Below, piece by piece: positions 12,212 to 24,824 of a DNA stretch of 64,000 bases. The position numbers and the translations under genes were made by a program. Position 1 is the stretch's first letter, and the number at the start of each line of letters is the position of its first letter. The notes below the pieces were generated by a model that was not told where the DNA came from, ran no database searches, and worked only from the letters and a program-made list of their open reading frames with translations. Origin of the DNA: Boswellia sacra (lineage: Eukaryota > Streptophyta > Magnoliopsida > Sapindales > Burseraceae); the NCBI GenBank assembly GCA_013180625.2, contig SNVD02002434.1, positions 310,001 through 374,000 of the forward strand. Direction: 5' to 3'.

Positions 12212-15200
12212 ATGGAGAAGGGAAAAGTGAATATGTTGGAGAAGAAGCCAAAGACGAAGATCGTTTGCACTCTGGGACCTGCCTCAAGATCGGTTCCCAT
12301 GGTTGAAAAGTTGCTGAGAGCTGGCATGAACGTCGCTCGTTTCAACTTCTCCCATGGATCTCATGAGTACCATCAAGAAACCCTTGACAATCTCAGAACT
12401 GCCATGGTTAACACTGGTGTCATCTGTGCTGTCATGCTTGACACCAAGGTATCATCTTTCATATGTTTCTGCCTTCTTTTGCATCTGGGATTGTTTTCTT
12501 TTTCTTTGATTTGCTGTTGATGATGATGCTTTCTGTTCCCAATCTTTCCTCCTCTTTTCACTCTCTGTTTTTGGGGTTTGTTTTAGTTGCTTCTTTCTCA
12601 AGTCTGGGACTTGTTTTGGTCTTTGTATTTTGTTCCTGCTTCCCACTCATAGTCTCTGCTTGGTTTATTTAGGAAATAACAGTTTGTTATTGCTTTTGCT
12701 GTTTGTTAATGCTTTTAGAGTCCTTCTTATGCTTTTGCTATGTTGCTTTTACTGACTGAATAGAATACTAATGTACTCATGCAAGCAATTTGATGAAATG
12801 AAAGACAGTTTAGTTTTTTGTGTTTCTTTGACCAACATGTATGCTTAAACATATGCGGCTCTTGTTTCTTTAATTGATGATTTGTTTCCGCCTCCGGAAG
12901 TTATTCCGTTAAGGAAAAGCTTTGAGTATCATTTGACTTTCCAATTTCAAGACTAAATACACCAAGCTTAAACTCGTTCAAGGGATTTGGAAGCAAGTGA
13001 ATTCTGTTCTTAGTCAATTTTGATTATTTTCTCTGACCATAAAATCGCTACATAATCGTCTGAAATTCATTTCATTTCTGAATTGCCATACCTATCATCA
13101 GTTTTATTATATAGTCGCCAATCCAGTGATAGGCATTTGTAATAAATTCTTTGGGAAGTTGATTTTGTAATTGATTGCCTATAGCTTTACTTCGAACCGT
13201 GGCTATCCCTTTGTGGTTCAGAATAATAATGTGTTTTAGGCTTGGACAAAAACACTATTGAATGGCTTCTTGCTAATATTTGTGTCTTAAGCTTCTTATT
13301 GATGTTTTGGATTACATGGTAATAACGATAGCTATCTTTGAAGTTCCTACATGTATTAGCACGTTAAAATTCACTATGCAAACACAAAATGGACACTTGG
13401 TACTCCTCCTCTTTTTTTTTTTTTTAATCTTTTTATAAAAATTTTAACCACCTTTGGTCTTTTCATTTTTCCATGGTTGGGGAAGTGAGGATTCGGTGGT
13501 TTCTTGTAGAAACTAAACGCCACACCATCAGAAATTAGGAAACACATAGTGAAGTGCATTGAACCACACCAGTTTATAATGCAAACAATGTCTTTAATTG
13601 TTCTCAAGGCATAAACCAGTTTCAAGGTGTCAATTCTCTTTTTCCTTATCTAATATTACAAGTTTTGGTTGATTGCTAAAATAAAGCTGAATGAATATAT
13701 GGTAATTATGGTCAGAGAGATAGGACATTCGAGGATTTTACTCATTTTCGTTTGACATGCAATCTCACAGGGTCCGGAGATTCGAACTGGATTTCTGAAA
13801 GATGGCAAACCCATCCAACTGAAACAAGGTCAAGAAATCACCATATCCACTGACTACAGCATAAAGGGTGATGACAAAATGATTTGCATGAGCTACAAAA
13901 AGTTGGCTCAGGACGTCAAGCCAGGAAGCGTAATACTTTGCGCTGATGGTACAATCTCATTTACTGTTTTATCTTGTGATGTGGAAGCGGGTTTGGTTAA
14001 ATGCCGTTGTGAGAACTCTGCTATGCTTGGTGAGCGGAAGAATGTTAATCTTCCCGGAGTTATAGTGGATCTCCCTACCTTGACAGAGAAAGACAAGGAA
14101 GATATCTTGAAGTGGGGAATCCCCAACCAAATTGACATGATTGCTTTGTCTTTTGTTCGTAAAGGTTCAGACCTTGTGGAAGTCCGAAAGCTACTTGGGG
14201 AGCATGCTAAGAATATCATGCTCATGTCAAAGGTATGCTTGGAATTAGAATTTCTGTTAATGATTCTTATTAGAAATTCTGTTTTAGTCAGAGGATTTGG
14301 AAGGAAAAAATTTTAAAAGTCTATTGAGATTTCAAGATGATCATTTTGGTGACATGGAGTGGAGAAATAGTATATAAAGAATTTTTTTTTTTTTTTTTTT
14401 GGAGAAGTTTTGGTTTATCACTAAGCTATCTGCATGAAATGTATCTATACACTGTATGTACAGTTGTCTTCTTTGTTGTAAATCCAATTTCTCATATATC
14501 CGGTTGTTTCTTTGGAATTTAATTGATAGGTTGAAAACCAAGAAGGGGTGGCAAATTTTGATGACATCCTTGCAAATTCGGATGCATTTATGGTGGCGCG
14601 AGGTGACCTTGGAATGGAGATTCCTATCGAAAAGATATTTTTAGCTCAGAAGGTAATGATCTACAAGTGCAACTTCCAAGGAAAACCTGTTGTCACGGCA
14701 ACGCAGATGTTGGAATCCATGATCAAATCTCCACGGCCAACTAGAGCTGAGGCCACTGATGTTGCCAATGCAGTTCTTGATGGCTCTGACTGTGTGATGC
14801 TTAGTGGTGAGACAGCTGCTGGAGCTTATCCAGAGCTTGCAGTTCGCACCATGGCTAGAATATGCCTAGAAGCAGAAAGTACTCTCGATTATGGTGATGT
14901 TTTCAAAAGGATTATGGAGCACTCACCAGTGCCTATGAGCCCATTGGAGAGCTTGGCATCTTCTGCTGTTAGAACAGCCAATTCTGTAAAAGCAGCTTTT
15001 ATATTGGTCCTCACCAGGGGAGGCAGTACCGCAAAACTGGTGGCTAAGTACAGGCCTGGCATGCCTATTTTGTCTCTGGTCGTTCCTGAGATTAAAACTG
15101 ATTCCTTTGATTGGTCATGTAGCAATGAAGCTCCGGCAAGGCATAGCCTCGTCTTTCGTGGCTTGGTTCCAGTTTTATATGCAGGATCTGCCAGGGCCTC

Positions 15201-15342
15201 TCATGAAGAGACAACAGAGGAAGCACTGGAGTTTGCTATTGGACATGCCAAGGAAAAGGGACTTTGCAAGAAGGGAGATTCGGTTGTGGCTCTTCACCGC
15301 ATTGGAACTGCATCAGTAATCAAGATCTTGACTGTGAATTGA
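12212..15342 (+). CDS. Pyruvate kinase, cytosolic type
   Basis: Three exons, 12212-12448, 13771-14232 and 14530-15342, join to 1512 nt (503 aa), the usual size of plant cytosolic pyruvate kinase. The protein starts at KTKIVCTLGP with no transit peptide. It carries the substrate-binding MNVARFNFSHG and MLDTKGPEIRTG motifs, the active-site LMSKVENQEG (catalytic Lys about 233, metal-binding Glu 235), VARGDLG with Asp 259, the TQMLESM and PTRAEATDVANAV motifs, and LSGETAAGAYP. It converts phosphoenolpyruvate and ADP to pyruvate and ATP in glycolysis. The long first intron (12449-13770) is common in highly expressed plant genes. It lies tail-to-tail with the RING E3 gene. Confidence 0.97.
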
Positions 15343-16688
15343 TGATTGTCACAGCTTTTTGTTTTTGTTTTTCCTGTTTATCCATTTGGATCTTATTTTT
15401 TGGTTAGAGGTATTCTCCAATGCATGGGTAATGCTGCTGTCTGATATCAGCAGCTTGTCTCTGGTTCCATATTTTGACTGAGAAACTCAAATTTATGATA
15501 AATTTGACAGGAAACATGAATTTGTGCTTATTAGATCTACGAATATCTTTGAACAGTGCACATTTTTGACCTAGTAGAGTTAATTTTATTCTTCTTTGCC
15601 CTTTAGTTTTCAGCCATGTTTAAGAGAGCTGCATATATCACTTTTAAAAGAATAACTTTTTGTATTTGTGACAATGACATAAATGCTTTTTGCTTTTACA
15701 TAAGCACTCTCCACTTGTTTCAAATACAGGAAAACCTAGGGCGTAGAGGGTAATCTTTCAGCTTCTCCTCGAGAATCTTACACAATTTTGATATCCAAAC
15801 TGGTTATGAACTGCAACAATAAGATAAGCAACTCCGTACTGTTCCTTCAGATAGACAACTGGGATCATTATTTATTACCCATAAATAATAAATCAGCAGC
15901 TGAAAGGCTTATATATAGTTTTCAGCTTATATATAGTTTCCAACATTCAAGAGTCAAAAATCATACAGCTGGACACTATAGAACGATTAGAACTCAAAAG
16001 CATGACGATCTCGCGTGGTTTGACTATGCGAGCGAGGGAAAAGCAGATATTCTAGGCCGTTCACGTTCAATCAATCGCCTTTATTTCATTATTCAATACG
16101 CATAGCATACATGTTCGAGGAGGTAGGCAAGGGTGGGATATATAATTATAATAATATATCGGACGTTTTCCAATTCACACCGCAACTCACAATAAAAAGA
16201 AAGAAATATTATTTAGTTCGTTAAGATCAACAGGTAACATAATTGAACTGTTTGCTTGTTATTGTAAGTTGATGGGAAGAGTCAGATACCACATAGGCCA
16301 TTTTCAAGGTCTTATATTATACAAGTTTAGTCCATATCAATTGTCAATTCTCAATACCAAATCAAACAAGCATAAAATGCATCCACCATTCCGCAATAGC
16401 AGTACAATATCTTTGAATCTTTAAAAGCAAACCAGAAAAAGAAGCAGAAAAAACAAAAAGTGAACTTACATATTGAAAATAAAGGCAAATTAAGTAGAGT
16501 AGTAAAAGCAGCGCCAGCATAATTTCTTCTCTAAGGCAGCAAAAAATGTACAAACCACAGGCAGATGACAACACAATGTGTTCTTCCAACATTCGCAATT
16601 CTGTAAGTAAAGATACTATGTACATAGGCAACACATACATTCAATCAACACAGATTACAACCAGCTAATAAAGCATATGAATACATAC
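15343..16688. other. Convergent 3' region between pyruvate kinase and RING E3 genes
   Basis: This should hold the 3' UTRs of the two genes, which end 1.35 kb apart and face each other. It is AT-rich with no recognisable gene. The short direct repeat ATATATAGTTT at about 15910-15940 is the only local structure noticed. Confidence 0.5.
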
Positions 16689-17828
16689 TCAATTCCCGTT
16701 CGTTCGAGAAGCACCTCCAGATTGAGAACCTGAGCTTGAGGTTGAATTGTTTCCTCCGCCAGAGTGAGAACTTGACGAAGAAAACAAGCCATTGAAAGGC
16801 CATGGAATGGGAAACCTTCTCCCTCCCTCATTTCTCCCTTCCGCAATTATCTCTTCAGAACTTCCATGACTGCTACTACTCTGCTCACTTTCCCTTTGGT
16901 TACTGCTTTCCCTTTGGTTACTGCTATTCGTAGACCTTTCTGACTCCAGCTTCAATTCATCAGCAGGCAATTGATACCTACAAACCGGACAGGAACTATG
17001 AAGCTCCAACCATGGCAATATACAGTCACTGTGAAACTTATGCTTACATGGCATTTCCTTTGCTTCAGCACCAATCTCAAAATCATCCAAACACACTGAA
17101 CACTGCAATGTCTCCTTAATTGTCACTCTAGGCATTGCTTCAACAGCCTCCTTTTGCGCAGGTGGTGTCCCATACCTATTCGGATCATTTTCAGCCAAAT
17201 GTTGCAACAACAAATCCAAGCCAGGCCCAATGAAATAATCACCTAATGATCCTATGGTAGTATGATTCTGATTCTGGTTTTGACCATCGTAAGAGCCCTG
17301 CACAATGATAGTCTGATTAAAGGGATTGATCAAAATCAAGCGTTCTCTTTCTCTTTCTCTATCCCTATCTCTGATCCTATCCCGATCCCTATCCCTATCC
17401 CTAACATATTCATTGTTGTCAGATTCAGATGGCAATCCAGATCGAATTCCTTGCAGTAACTGCAGAATAGCAGCAGAACTTCTTCTTCTTCTTCTCCTAG
17501 AGATGATGGAATCAGGTTCCCCATCCAGTTCATCACGATTGCTGTTATCATCATCATTATCATCATCTTCAAACTCTGTCCTAAATCTTCTAGGGTTTGA
17601 ACGAGAATTGCCCATCATTCCAAGCAAGACGGGTGCCCAAAGAGAGAGGGCACGATCGGATCCAAAATCCGAATCAGAGTTGTTGGGATTGTTGTGACTT
17701 GTGGTGCTCATTTCTTCAACAAACCCACTTTGGCAAAATGGGCATTTGATCTCTACTTCCATGATAGGATTCACCATTTGTGAACACATGTGACACCAAT
17801 AACTTGATTCCGCCATTCCTTCATCCAT
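16689..17828 (-). CDS. RING-H2 E3 ubiquitin ligase, RHC1A/CRT1-like
   Basis: One uninterrupted exon of 379 aa. The N terminus carries a zinc ribbon (CHMC at 12-15, CPFC at 29-32) seen in plant RING1/RHC1A-like ligases. A Ser/Asp/Asn-rich middle follows, with an Arg-Asp/Arg-Glu dipeptide run at about 143-163. The RING-H2 finger spans 243-283 (Cys 243, 246, 261; His 263, 266; Cys 269, 280, 283), and the tail is Ser/Gly-rich. Such proteins pass ubiquitin from an E2 to substrates, but the substrate cannot be told here. A TTGTGACAG acceptor-like site just upstream of the ATG (about 17844) and a GTGAG donor-like site near 18014 suggest an intron in the 5' UTR (inference). From memory, Arabidopsis relatives sit next to pyruvate kinase genes, as here. 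Confidence 0.92.
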   Translation of the reverse strand: MDEGMAESSYWCHMCSQMVNPIMEVEIKCPFCQSGFVEEMSTTSHNNPNNSDSDFGSDRALSLWAPVLLGMMGNSRSNPRRFRTEFEDDDNDDDNSNRDELDGEPDSIISRRRRRRSSAAILQLLQGIRSGLPSESDNNEYVRDRDRDRDRIRDRDRERERERLILINPFNQTIIVQGSYDGQNQNQNHTTIGSLGDYFIGPGLDLLLQHLAENDPNRYGTPPAQKEAVEAMPRVTIKETLQCSVCLDDFEIGAEAKEMPCKHKFHSDCILPWLELHSSCPVCRYQLPADELKLESERSTNSSNQRESSNQRESEQSSSSHGSSEEIIAEGRNEGGRRFPIPWPFNGLFSSSSSHSGGGNNSTSSSGSQSGGASRTNGN

Positions 17829-19922
17829 CTCTACTCCTTTCTGTCACAAGTTAAAAGCAAATCATAATCAACTTTGCCCACATAAAAATGAACATCAAAA
17901 ATAGGCAATTAATAAAATTTTTGGGAATTATTAACAGATTACCCATCTCTAATCACAAGAAATTGAAACAAGACCCAGACATGGAATCTGAAAATAGAAG
18001 AGAAAATGAATCTCACCAAAGCAAAAACAAGAACACAGAAAGAACAACAAGAGGTGGAATGATCTCAGCAAAAATACAAGAAATCTAATAAAACCGATTT
18101 TTCCTATGCTCAAGGGAAGAAAGAAAGAAAGAATGGAAGAGTGGATGATAAATATGAATTATCACTATTATTATGTGGTATCTTTAACCTTAACCAGGGA
18201 GGGATCTTTATTTGTAACTTTATTATTGTTATTATTATTTTGCTTGAAAAAAAAAAGGAGAAGAAGAAAGGTAGGTGAGAGGTATAAAAACAAGTCAAAA
18301 AATAGAAATTACACAACAGAAGGATCTGGAAACATCACGTATTTAAAACATTAATAACAGAAAACTAACAACAAACTTCATATTTGAACTGGAGCTTACT
18401 AGAATTATCAAGAAGATGAGTCTTGAGTTTTTTGAGTAGTCTGCGTTGGTTTTGAGTGACGAAAAACATTCTTTGCTTTATTTCTCAATTCTTTTAATAT
18501 TATTATTATCAGGAAAATAAGCAGCCCAACCGCGTTCGTCTTTTTTTTTTAATTGGAAATGTTAAATAAATAAATAAACAAGAGAAAATTGACGCGTTAT
18601 GAAGTGGCAGGATGTGATTCGTTTCTGTCACTTCAAGAAATGAATCCCTTCTGATGATATGATGCCACGTCACGTTAACAATATGTTTGAGGGCCAGAAC
18701 AACGCGACAATCGAATTCAACATGCTTTTCTACTTTCCATTTCCATTGGATATTTGCCTGCCATTATTTATTTATTTATGACAGTCGTAACTGATACGTC
18801 TCCAAACATACTCGTTAGGATTTTGTTACGATATAGTTATCGTATCGATATAATAACTATTTATTTATATAAAAATTATAAATACGTCGTAAAAATATAT
18901 ATAAATAAATACAAATTATTGATAAAAAATATAAAAAAATTATAAATAAAAAACATGTAAAAATCATAAATTTAATTTTTTAAATTTATGATTTTTACAT
19001 GCTACAATAAAATTACTGTATAAATATAACAACTATACTATAACATAACTCTACTTATTAACATTGTATTATTAACATTGTATTAAAGATTAAATTAAAT
19101 GATTTTATTTTAACTTAATAATACTATTTTCAATTATTCATCCATAAAATAAACTACTTATTTCCTCGAACTTTCATCATTAGTAATTCTAATTCCGTCC
19201 CTCTCTATTTCGAGTTCATCCTTAATATTTAGGTAAAAAACAGCTAAAATTGCAACCCATTTTTTAATATCACTAAAAGTGTTCACCTTTGCTTAATAAT
19301 TTCCTAAATAAAAAAATGCTATCCAACCCAACCCAGCTATGCAATGCTAGTAATTCAAATCAATATATGATAAAGATAACAATAATTTCATTTCAATTGC
19401 AAATATAAATAAAACCATCCTTGAATCAAAAGAATCAAAATTTCAACCCTAAAAGCCTCTAATTAACATCCGCTTTTGGAAGAAGCTAAGGGGGACTCTT
19501 ACAGACAAAGAAACCCACCGCATTGCATCCCAAACCCAAACCCACCCAGCCCACCGCCTACATACACCATGATCACCACGCAAATTCAAATTGCTTTGCT
19601 CGTCTCCTCCAACTAACCTGCCTAAGTCCCTAATGCAATCCTGCCTTACTATCAACATTGCCATTCCATTCTCAGAAAGCAAAAGTTTTTGTCTCCGATC
19701 TACTCCTAACAAAATAATTAACCAAAAAATTTTAAAAAAAATAATAACCAATGAGATTCTTCTAACTTGTTGATTGCAGCTATCATCTCTTTAAAAGAAT
19801 TCCTAAAACTGGGCAACTGTACAAATCCTACTCCTGGTCCCTTCAACGAAAAATAAACCTCAAAAATCAATTTAAAGAGATTGGAGACCATGCCAAGCTT
19901 TTCACTCATGCTCTACTCAAAT
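17829..19922. other. Intergenic region upstream of RING E3 gene
   Basis: It contains the 5' UTR and promoter of the RING gene, very AT-rich sequence (18740-19110), a perfect 21-bp hairpin at 18954-19001, and the 3' flank of the membrane-protein gene. I see no other gene. Confidence 0.5.
18954..19001. repeat. Perfect 21-bp inverted repeat (hairpin)
   Basis: The arms at 18954-18974 and 18981-19001 are exact reverse complements (CATGTAAAAATC...) separated by a 6-nt ATTTTT loop. This could be a small foldback element or a MITE remnant. No target duplication is evident. Confidence 0.9.
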
Positions 19923-22900
19923 TCAAACACTCTGAGGCCTCTCTATTCCATTCTCCTCCTGCAAAGGAACAAATCTAGTAAGAGGCAATAAACCAAATGA
20001 TATAGCATCAAGAAGAAAATCAGAATGAATGAACTAATTAGTTGAGGTGGTTAAATATACATAAATATATTATTTCGAACTTTTTCACATGGCTCAATCA
20101 TGAGAGAAACATCAAAAGACAAATATGCCAGTACCATGTTGGAGTTGGGGGGCCACAGCCTCTCTAAATATTTGCTTTATACAACTGCTTACAATTTAAC
20201 TAAATAATAAAATAAAAATGGTATGTTGCATAAAACAGTTTCAAACCCCTTGTTAACAAAATCAAAAAAGCAACAGATTCCTTTAGGATCAAAGAAAATC
20301 ATAAGCAAGGGTATGAGTAGGCATCACAATTCTTGTATGACCATGACTCCTACAAATTTTTATGAAGTGGCAAAGCTGAAATCCACTTTTTTTTTTTTTT
20401 GGAAAAATGAAATTCACATATGTCAGCATTTCTGCCATAACCAACAACTGTTGCAAACCATCTACCAATCAAATGTTGGGGAATGCTCTATTAAGCTCAG
20501 AATAGCAACAAGAGGAATGAAAAGTTCCACTTTACACCAACAAACGTTAGCAGACTGAGGGAAACTAGAGAGTTATTTCCATCCAAAAATGTGTTGTGCG
20601 TTACAGCTCACAGTTATATATCAAAATATTGTGCTTTGGCCTCTTTCTTTTTCTCTTTTTTTTTTTTTTTCAATCTCTTTACTTCAGTAAATATAGTTGA
20701 CAGTAATGTCTGAGATTAACAACCATAGCCATAATGAACAGGATCTTGCCAGGATTTATTAGGTCAATCAACCAACCAATACTCCAACATTTCAGTAATA
20801 ACTTACAGTAATGACAAAATAACATGAGCTGGATGAGGTAAAAGAGTAGGAATCCAAAATGAATACAATTACAATTTTTAATCTGAACCAGTTTAGACAT
20901 ATCTCTTGTACACTTAAGTGTTTAAATTGACTTTAACACCCAGAGACATTCAAGGATACGACTAATAACTGAAATCTTCTACGGTTACGTTCACAGATGA
21001 GAAGGAAAATGCAATAACATTTAAAGAGTTTTGTATGTCAAGCATGAAAGTGAGTTCAAAGTCGAAGATTTTTGCTACACTATTTAAAAACTAATGTCCA
21101 ATTCTTTTATTTAGGTTATTTAGGTAATCAAATACAGTAGCTAACTCAATAATATTAAATTTTCTGAAAGAGAAGAACTATTTTCCTTATTAAATTAGAA
21201 CTATTATCTAACGAGTCATTAGATAAACAATTCAGCCAGAGAGATCTAGAAAAATCATGTTTTATTTGCTTTTTTTAATGGTAAGCTTCCATCAAATTCT
21301 TCTAGGTGAGACTCCTAGTAGGCCTGGGTGAGATTCCAAGTTTCTCTATCAATCTTTTTTTTTTTTTTGGCCACTCTTTCATTGCCTTCTCTTGTCAGTG
21401 TTATTCGCTTTAATTTCATATTTTTCATAGGGTGCGCATTCCTTGAGAGTTTCACTAATTTCAAAGACACCCAATGATTTCAAAAACCATGAAAAACCCC
21501 TCACCATAAATATTTAGGAAATTAGTCTTTCTACTGAATTTAAAATCAGGATGTTAATGAAAAGAATATTATTTCTCTCTCCCCTTTCTTTCCGCACTTG
21601 TCTTCTCCTTTTTTCTCCTTAATCTTCCTTCTTTCTTAATCAGCTCAGCCAGAATGGTGAGAAAAATGAGAGAGAAAAGGAAAGAGGAGAGAAAATTTTA
21701 ACGGGAAGAGGGAAGTTTCCCGAATAAGTGAGTCAAAAAGAAACTGGAGAGAGAAAGAGCGAAAGGCTTTATGTGATCCACAGGTAAAATCGGCATTGAC
21801 TTAGGATACGGCAATTTAACTGAATGGATCACAAATGGCGAGAAGGTTTCCAATAATTTCTGGAAACATTGGGTTATCTTTAAAAATTATTAGATATCTC
21901 AAGCTGAGTCTATAATAATTGCGCCATTTGATATTGAGATTCTCATTCCATCTTTCCATGAACTCTATTTAACCCTGTTATTGACATTATCCAAGAAATT
22001 CTAAAATAGCTATGCTTTTCACACTACCAGAAACCCTTTGTTCTTCTTTAACTCGGCAACTATACTTGTAACATAACTCTAACCCTAAAATTTAACTTCT
22101 TGTTCCTTTAAAAACTTAGCTTTTGACAGAAATATTTGAATTGGGTGAGCATCAAATTCCTCTTGTAGATCGAAGAACAGTCCCAAAAGCAGTGATGTCC
22201 CAAAAGCTGTGATGTCCCTTAAGTGTCCACAATAAATGAGAAACAACATAGTGGCATATACTTACATCTATAGACTGAAAAGATGTGCCTGTTGGTGCCT
22301 TAATTTGAGGAGATTCAATACCAGACGTAGAACCATGGTCAATAATACCATCGCTCTGACCCTATAATAAAAAAAAAGGGGAAATAAAATAATAAATGAT
22401 CATTGATTTCATATAATGTGCAAGAGAGGACGATGGTAATTAGAAATACTGATCGCATGGAACTAGCTTCATATATAATTACGACAAACGGTTGACCACA
22501 CCAAGTCTAATATCATAAATGCTCTCACAAAAATGTCAAGAATGTAGTTAAAAGTGACTCCACACATCTGATTGATGGCAAAAACCAAACAAAAAGAGAA
22601 TCCATGTCTGAATACAGAAATATCTCAGAACTTCTAAGTCCTTTTTTCCCCTATCCTTTTGTTTCAAAACCATAATCTACATTACAAGAAGGCAAAGTGA
22701 CACAAAGCAGGACTGCCAACCTCGAGAAATCTGAGGCATAGTGATTTTCACAGAATGTCTTCAGCAACTGAGCTAGAGTTATTGCACTCGTCTTCATCCC
22801 CGGGGGCAAAGCCCACAAAGAGACAACTTCAAGCACAGTACCCGAAGGCAATGAAGAATATTTGTGCCTCGAGCAGCAGTTAGAGGAGTCAATTACAATC

Positions 22901-24148
22901 AACATTCAATTTCATTAACAAGGCCCTATGTGGCAGAATTTAAATTTCTTTACTAACGTACCAAAGTACTAGGTGTTGCATATTTCGTGAGCTGCATTGT
23001 TTAAAGTTTGATATTAAGATTTATGGCCAATTAGCGTCTTGAATTACAGGAGCCAGATCATCCACAGCCTAATTTATCATTACGTCTCCTCTTCTTATCC
23101 TCCCTACTTATAATTCATAAATTAAAAAAAAAAAGCAAATATATTTTATATATACATAAAGAGTAGCAAATTCAACTTAGTTGGCGACTGCATTCCAAAT
23201 TCAGTTAACTACAATCTACTGAAAACCTGGGTTGTCACGTAACCCTTTAATCATTTCAAATAGTTTCCAGGTTTCCTATCCAAAAACAATAACAACAGCT
23301 TGGATTGTAGTTGTATTAAAGCAAATGGGAAGAGAGTGATGAAAGGTGAAAGAAGGGGATAAGCATACATACCGCAGAGTACTTGTTGTCTCGACCATCT
23401 TCAAAAAGAGAAGAGTAATAAGCAGGGTCATAAATAGATCCTCCCAAAACATCATCAGAGTCGGAACGGTTTCTAGCCATGGCAGCAGGGGTTGCAGGGC
23501 TCAAGAAACTAGTCCTGACATCAAAATCGGTGTCTCGAGGAGGTGCCATGGCGTCAACATAAGAAACCCCCAATCTATACATCTGAATCCACAAGAATGA
23601 AGAGGATAACCTGACGGAAAAGCCAATAATTTGCATGGCGAAAGTGAGTTTGACGGAAAAGATGAAAAAGGATCCATAGTTTTGGGGGGAAATGGTCCAG
23701 ATATCGTGCGTGAAGAGAATGAACCAAAAAATATCAAGCAAAATGGCGCAGAATAGAAGGACGGCGTAAGTTCTACCAAGACTCTGGCTACTACTCTCAA
23801 TGGCGACAAGAGCAAACAAAGCAATGCCTAAATTGATCAATAATACGCCATTGTACAATGCTCCTAGAGATCCAATCAAAGCGCAACCTATCTAATCAGC
23901 ACAAGCAGAAGAAGAAATCGAATCAGCGAGAGGAAGGAAATATTATATTATATTATAGTTGAAAGGGAAAGGGAAAGAGAAATAGTTACTTGAATGTAAA
24001 TGAGGACGACGGCGATATATTGGAGGCGATCGTAATCGCGGAGGAAGCGCTGTATCTCATCTCGGAGACGGAAAGTGAGTGATGAACAACATCCGCAGCA
24101 GCAACAACAACAGCAAGGAGAAGGAGAAGAAGAATCGCGCATCATCAA
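19923..24148 (-). CDS. Multi-pass membrane protein, possibly AGTRAP-like
   Basis: Four exons on the minus strand, 24148-23990, 23891-23373, 22361-22266 and 19958-19923, join to 810 nt (269 aa plus TGA), all in phase 0. The N terminus is Cys-rich (about residues 12-21) and is followed by LRDEIQRFLRDYDRLQYI. Four hydrophobic segments come next (about 45-70, 72-90, 96-115 and 125-150), then a polar tail ending in RPQSV. The four-helix layout with an ILLDIFWFILF segment recalls angiotensin-II-receptor-associated protein (AGTRAP), but I am not certain of the family. I assigned the last 11 residues to a tiny exon because it has a good acceptor and matches phase. The 2.3-kb final intron is unusually long. 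It is divergent from RHIP1 by 676 bp. Confidence 0.75.
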
Positions 24149-24824
24149 TCAATCAACACACGACACAACCAGTCATCAAATATCATTATTAGATTCACTC
24201 CACTCAATCTCAACTCGACAAATCAAAATCAAAATCAGACGAAGAAACAAATCAACACCAAAATTTCATATAAGCCCTCAACTTCTGCCCCCTGCCGATG
24301 CTATTGCTTTGCTATGCTCTTGAAACTGCTCACGTGCACCTCGTATGCTGCTGCTGTCAAAATTTGGCCATTTTCCTTGACTATTAGGTAGCGGTCGGCT
24401 GATGGATCAAAGAATATACTTAGCTTTATAACTATAAAAGAAAATATTTTATTAAATACTGTATTACAAAATTAAAAATAGATTAAGAAAATTAATAATT
24501 TTCCGTCGGGGGTTTCATCTGTATATAAACACAAATTTCTCTATAAATATATGTCATGGAAATATATAATAATATTAATAATGAAGACATTAATTATTAT
24601 TTAACGAATTCCATAATGTTATAAAATAATAATAATACTAACGGTAACCGTAGGGATGTTAATGTGTATTTCCGAAACCTGAGGGGGAAAGTGTGATTAT
24701 CCCGAAAACCTTTATTTATTTTATTTCTCGGAGAAGAAGAGGCCTAGAGGAGTCCTGGTGCCGTCGGAGAGAGTGGAGTGGTGGTACTAGTGGGTGGCGT
24801 GGTTAGGGAAAGTAAGGAGAGAAA
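24149..24824. promoter_or_regulatory. Divergent promoter region between membrane-protein gene and RHIP1
   Basis: It separates two start codons on opposite strands. The centre (24420-24700) is AT-rich and the segment before the RHIP1 ATG is GA-rich (24730-24824). No clear TATA box could be assigned for either gene. Confidence 0.45.

Noticed and set aside
17326..17697. Ser/Leu-rich plus-strand open frame of 123 codons
   Set aside because: Antisense to the charged and Asp-rich part of the RING ligase gene.
21280..21370. Possible second SINE ending in poly-T
   Set aside because: No target duplication and no clear box A or B found.
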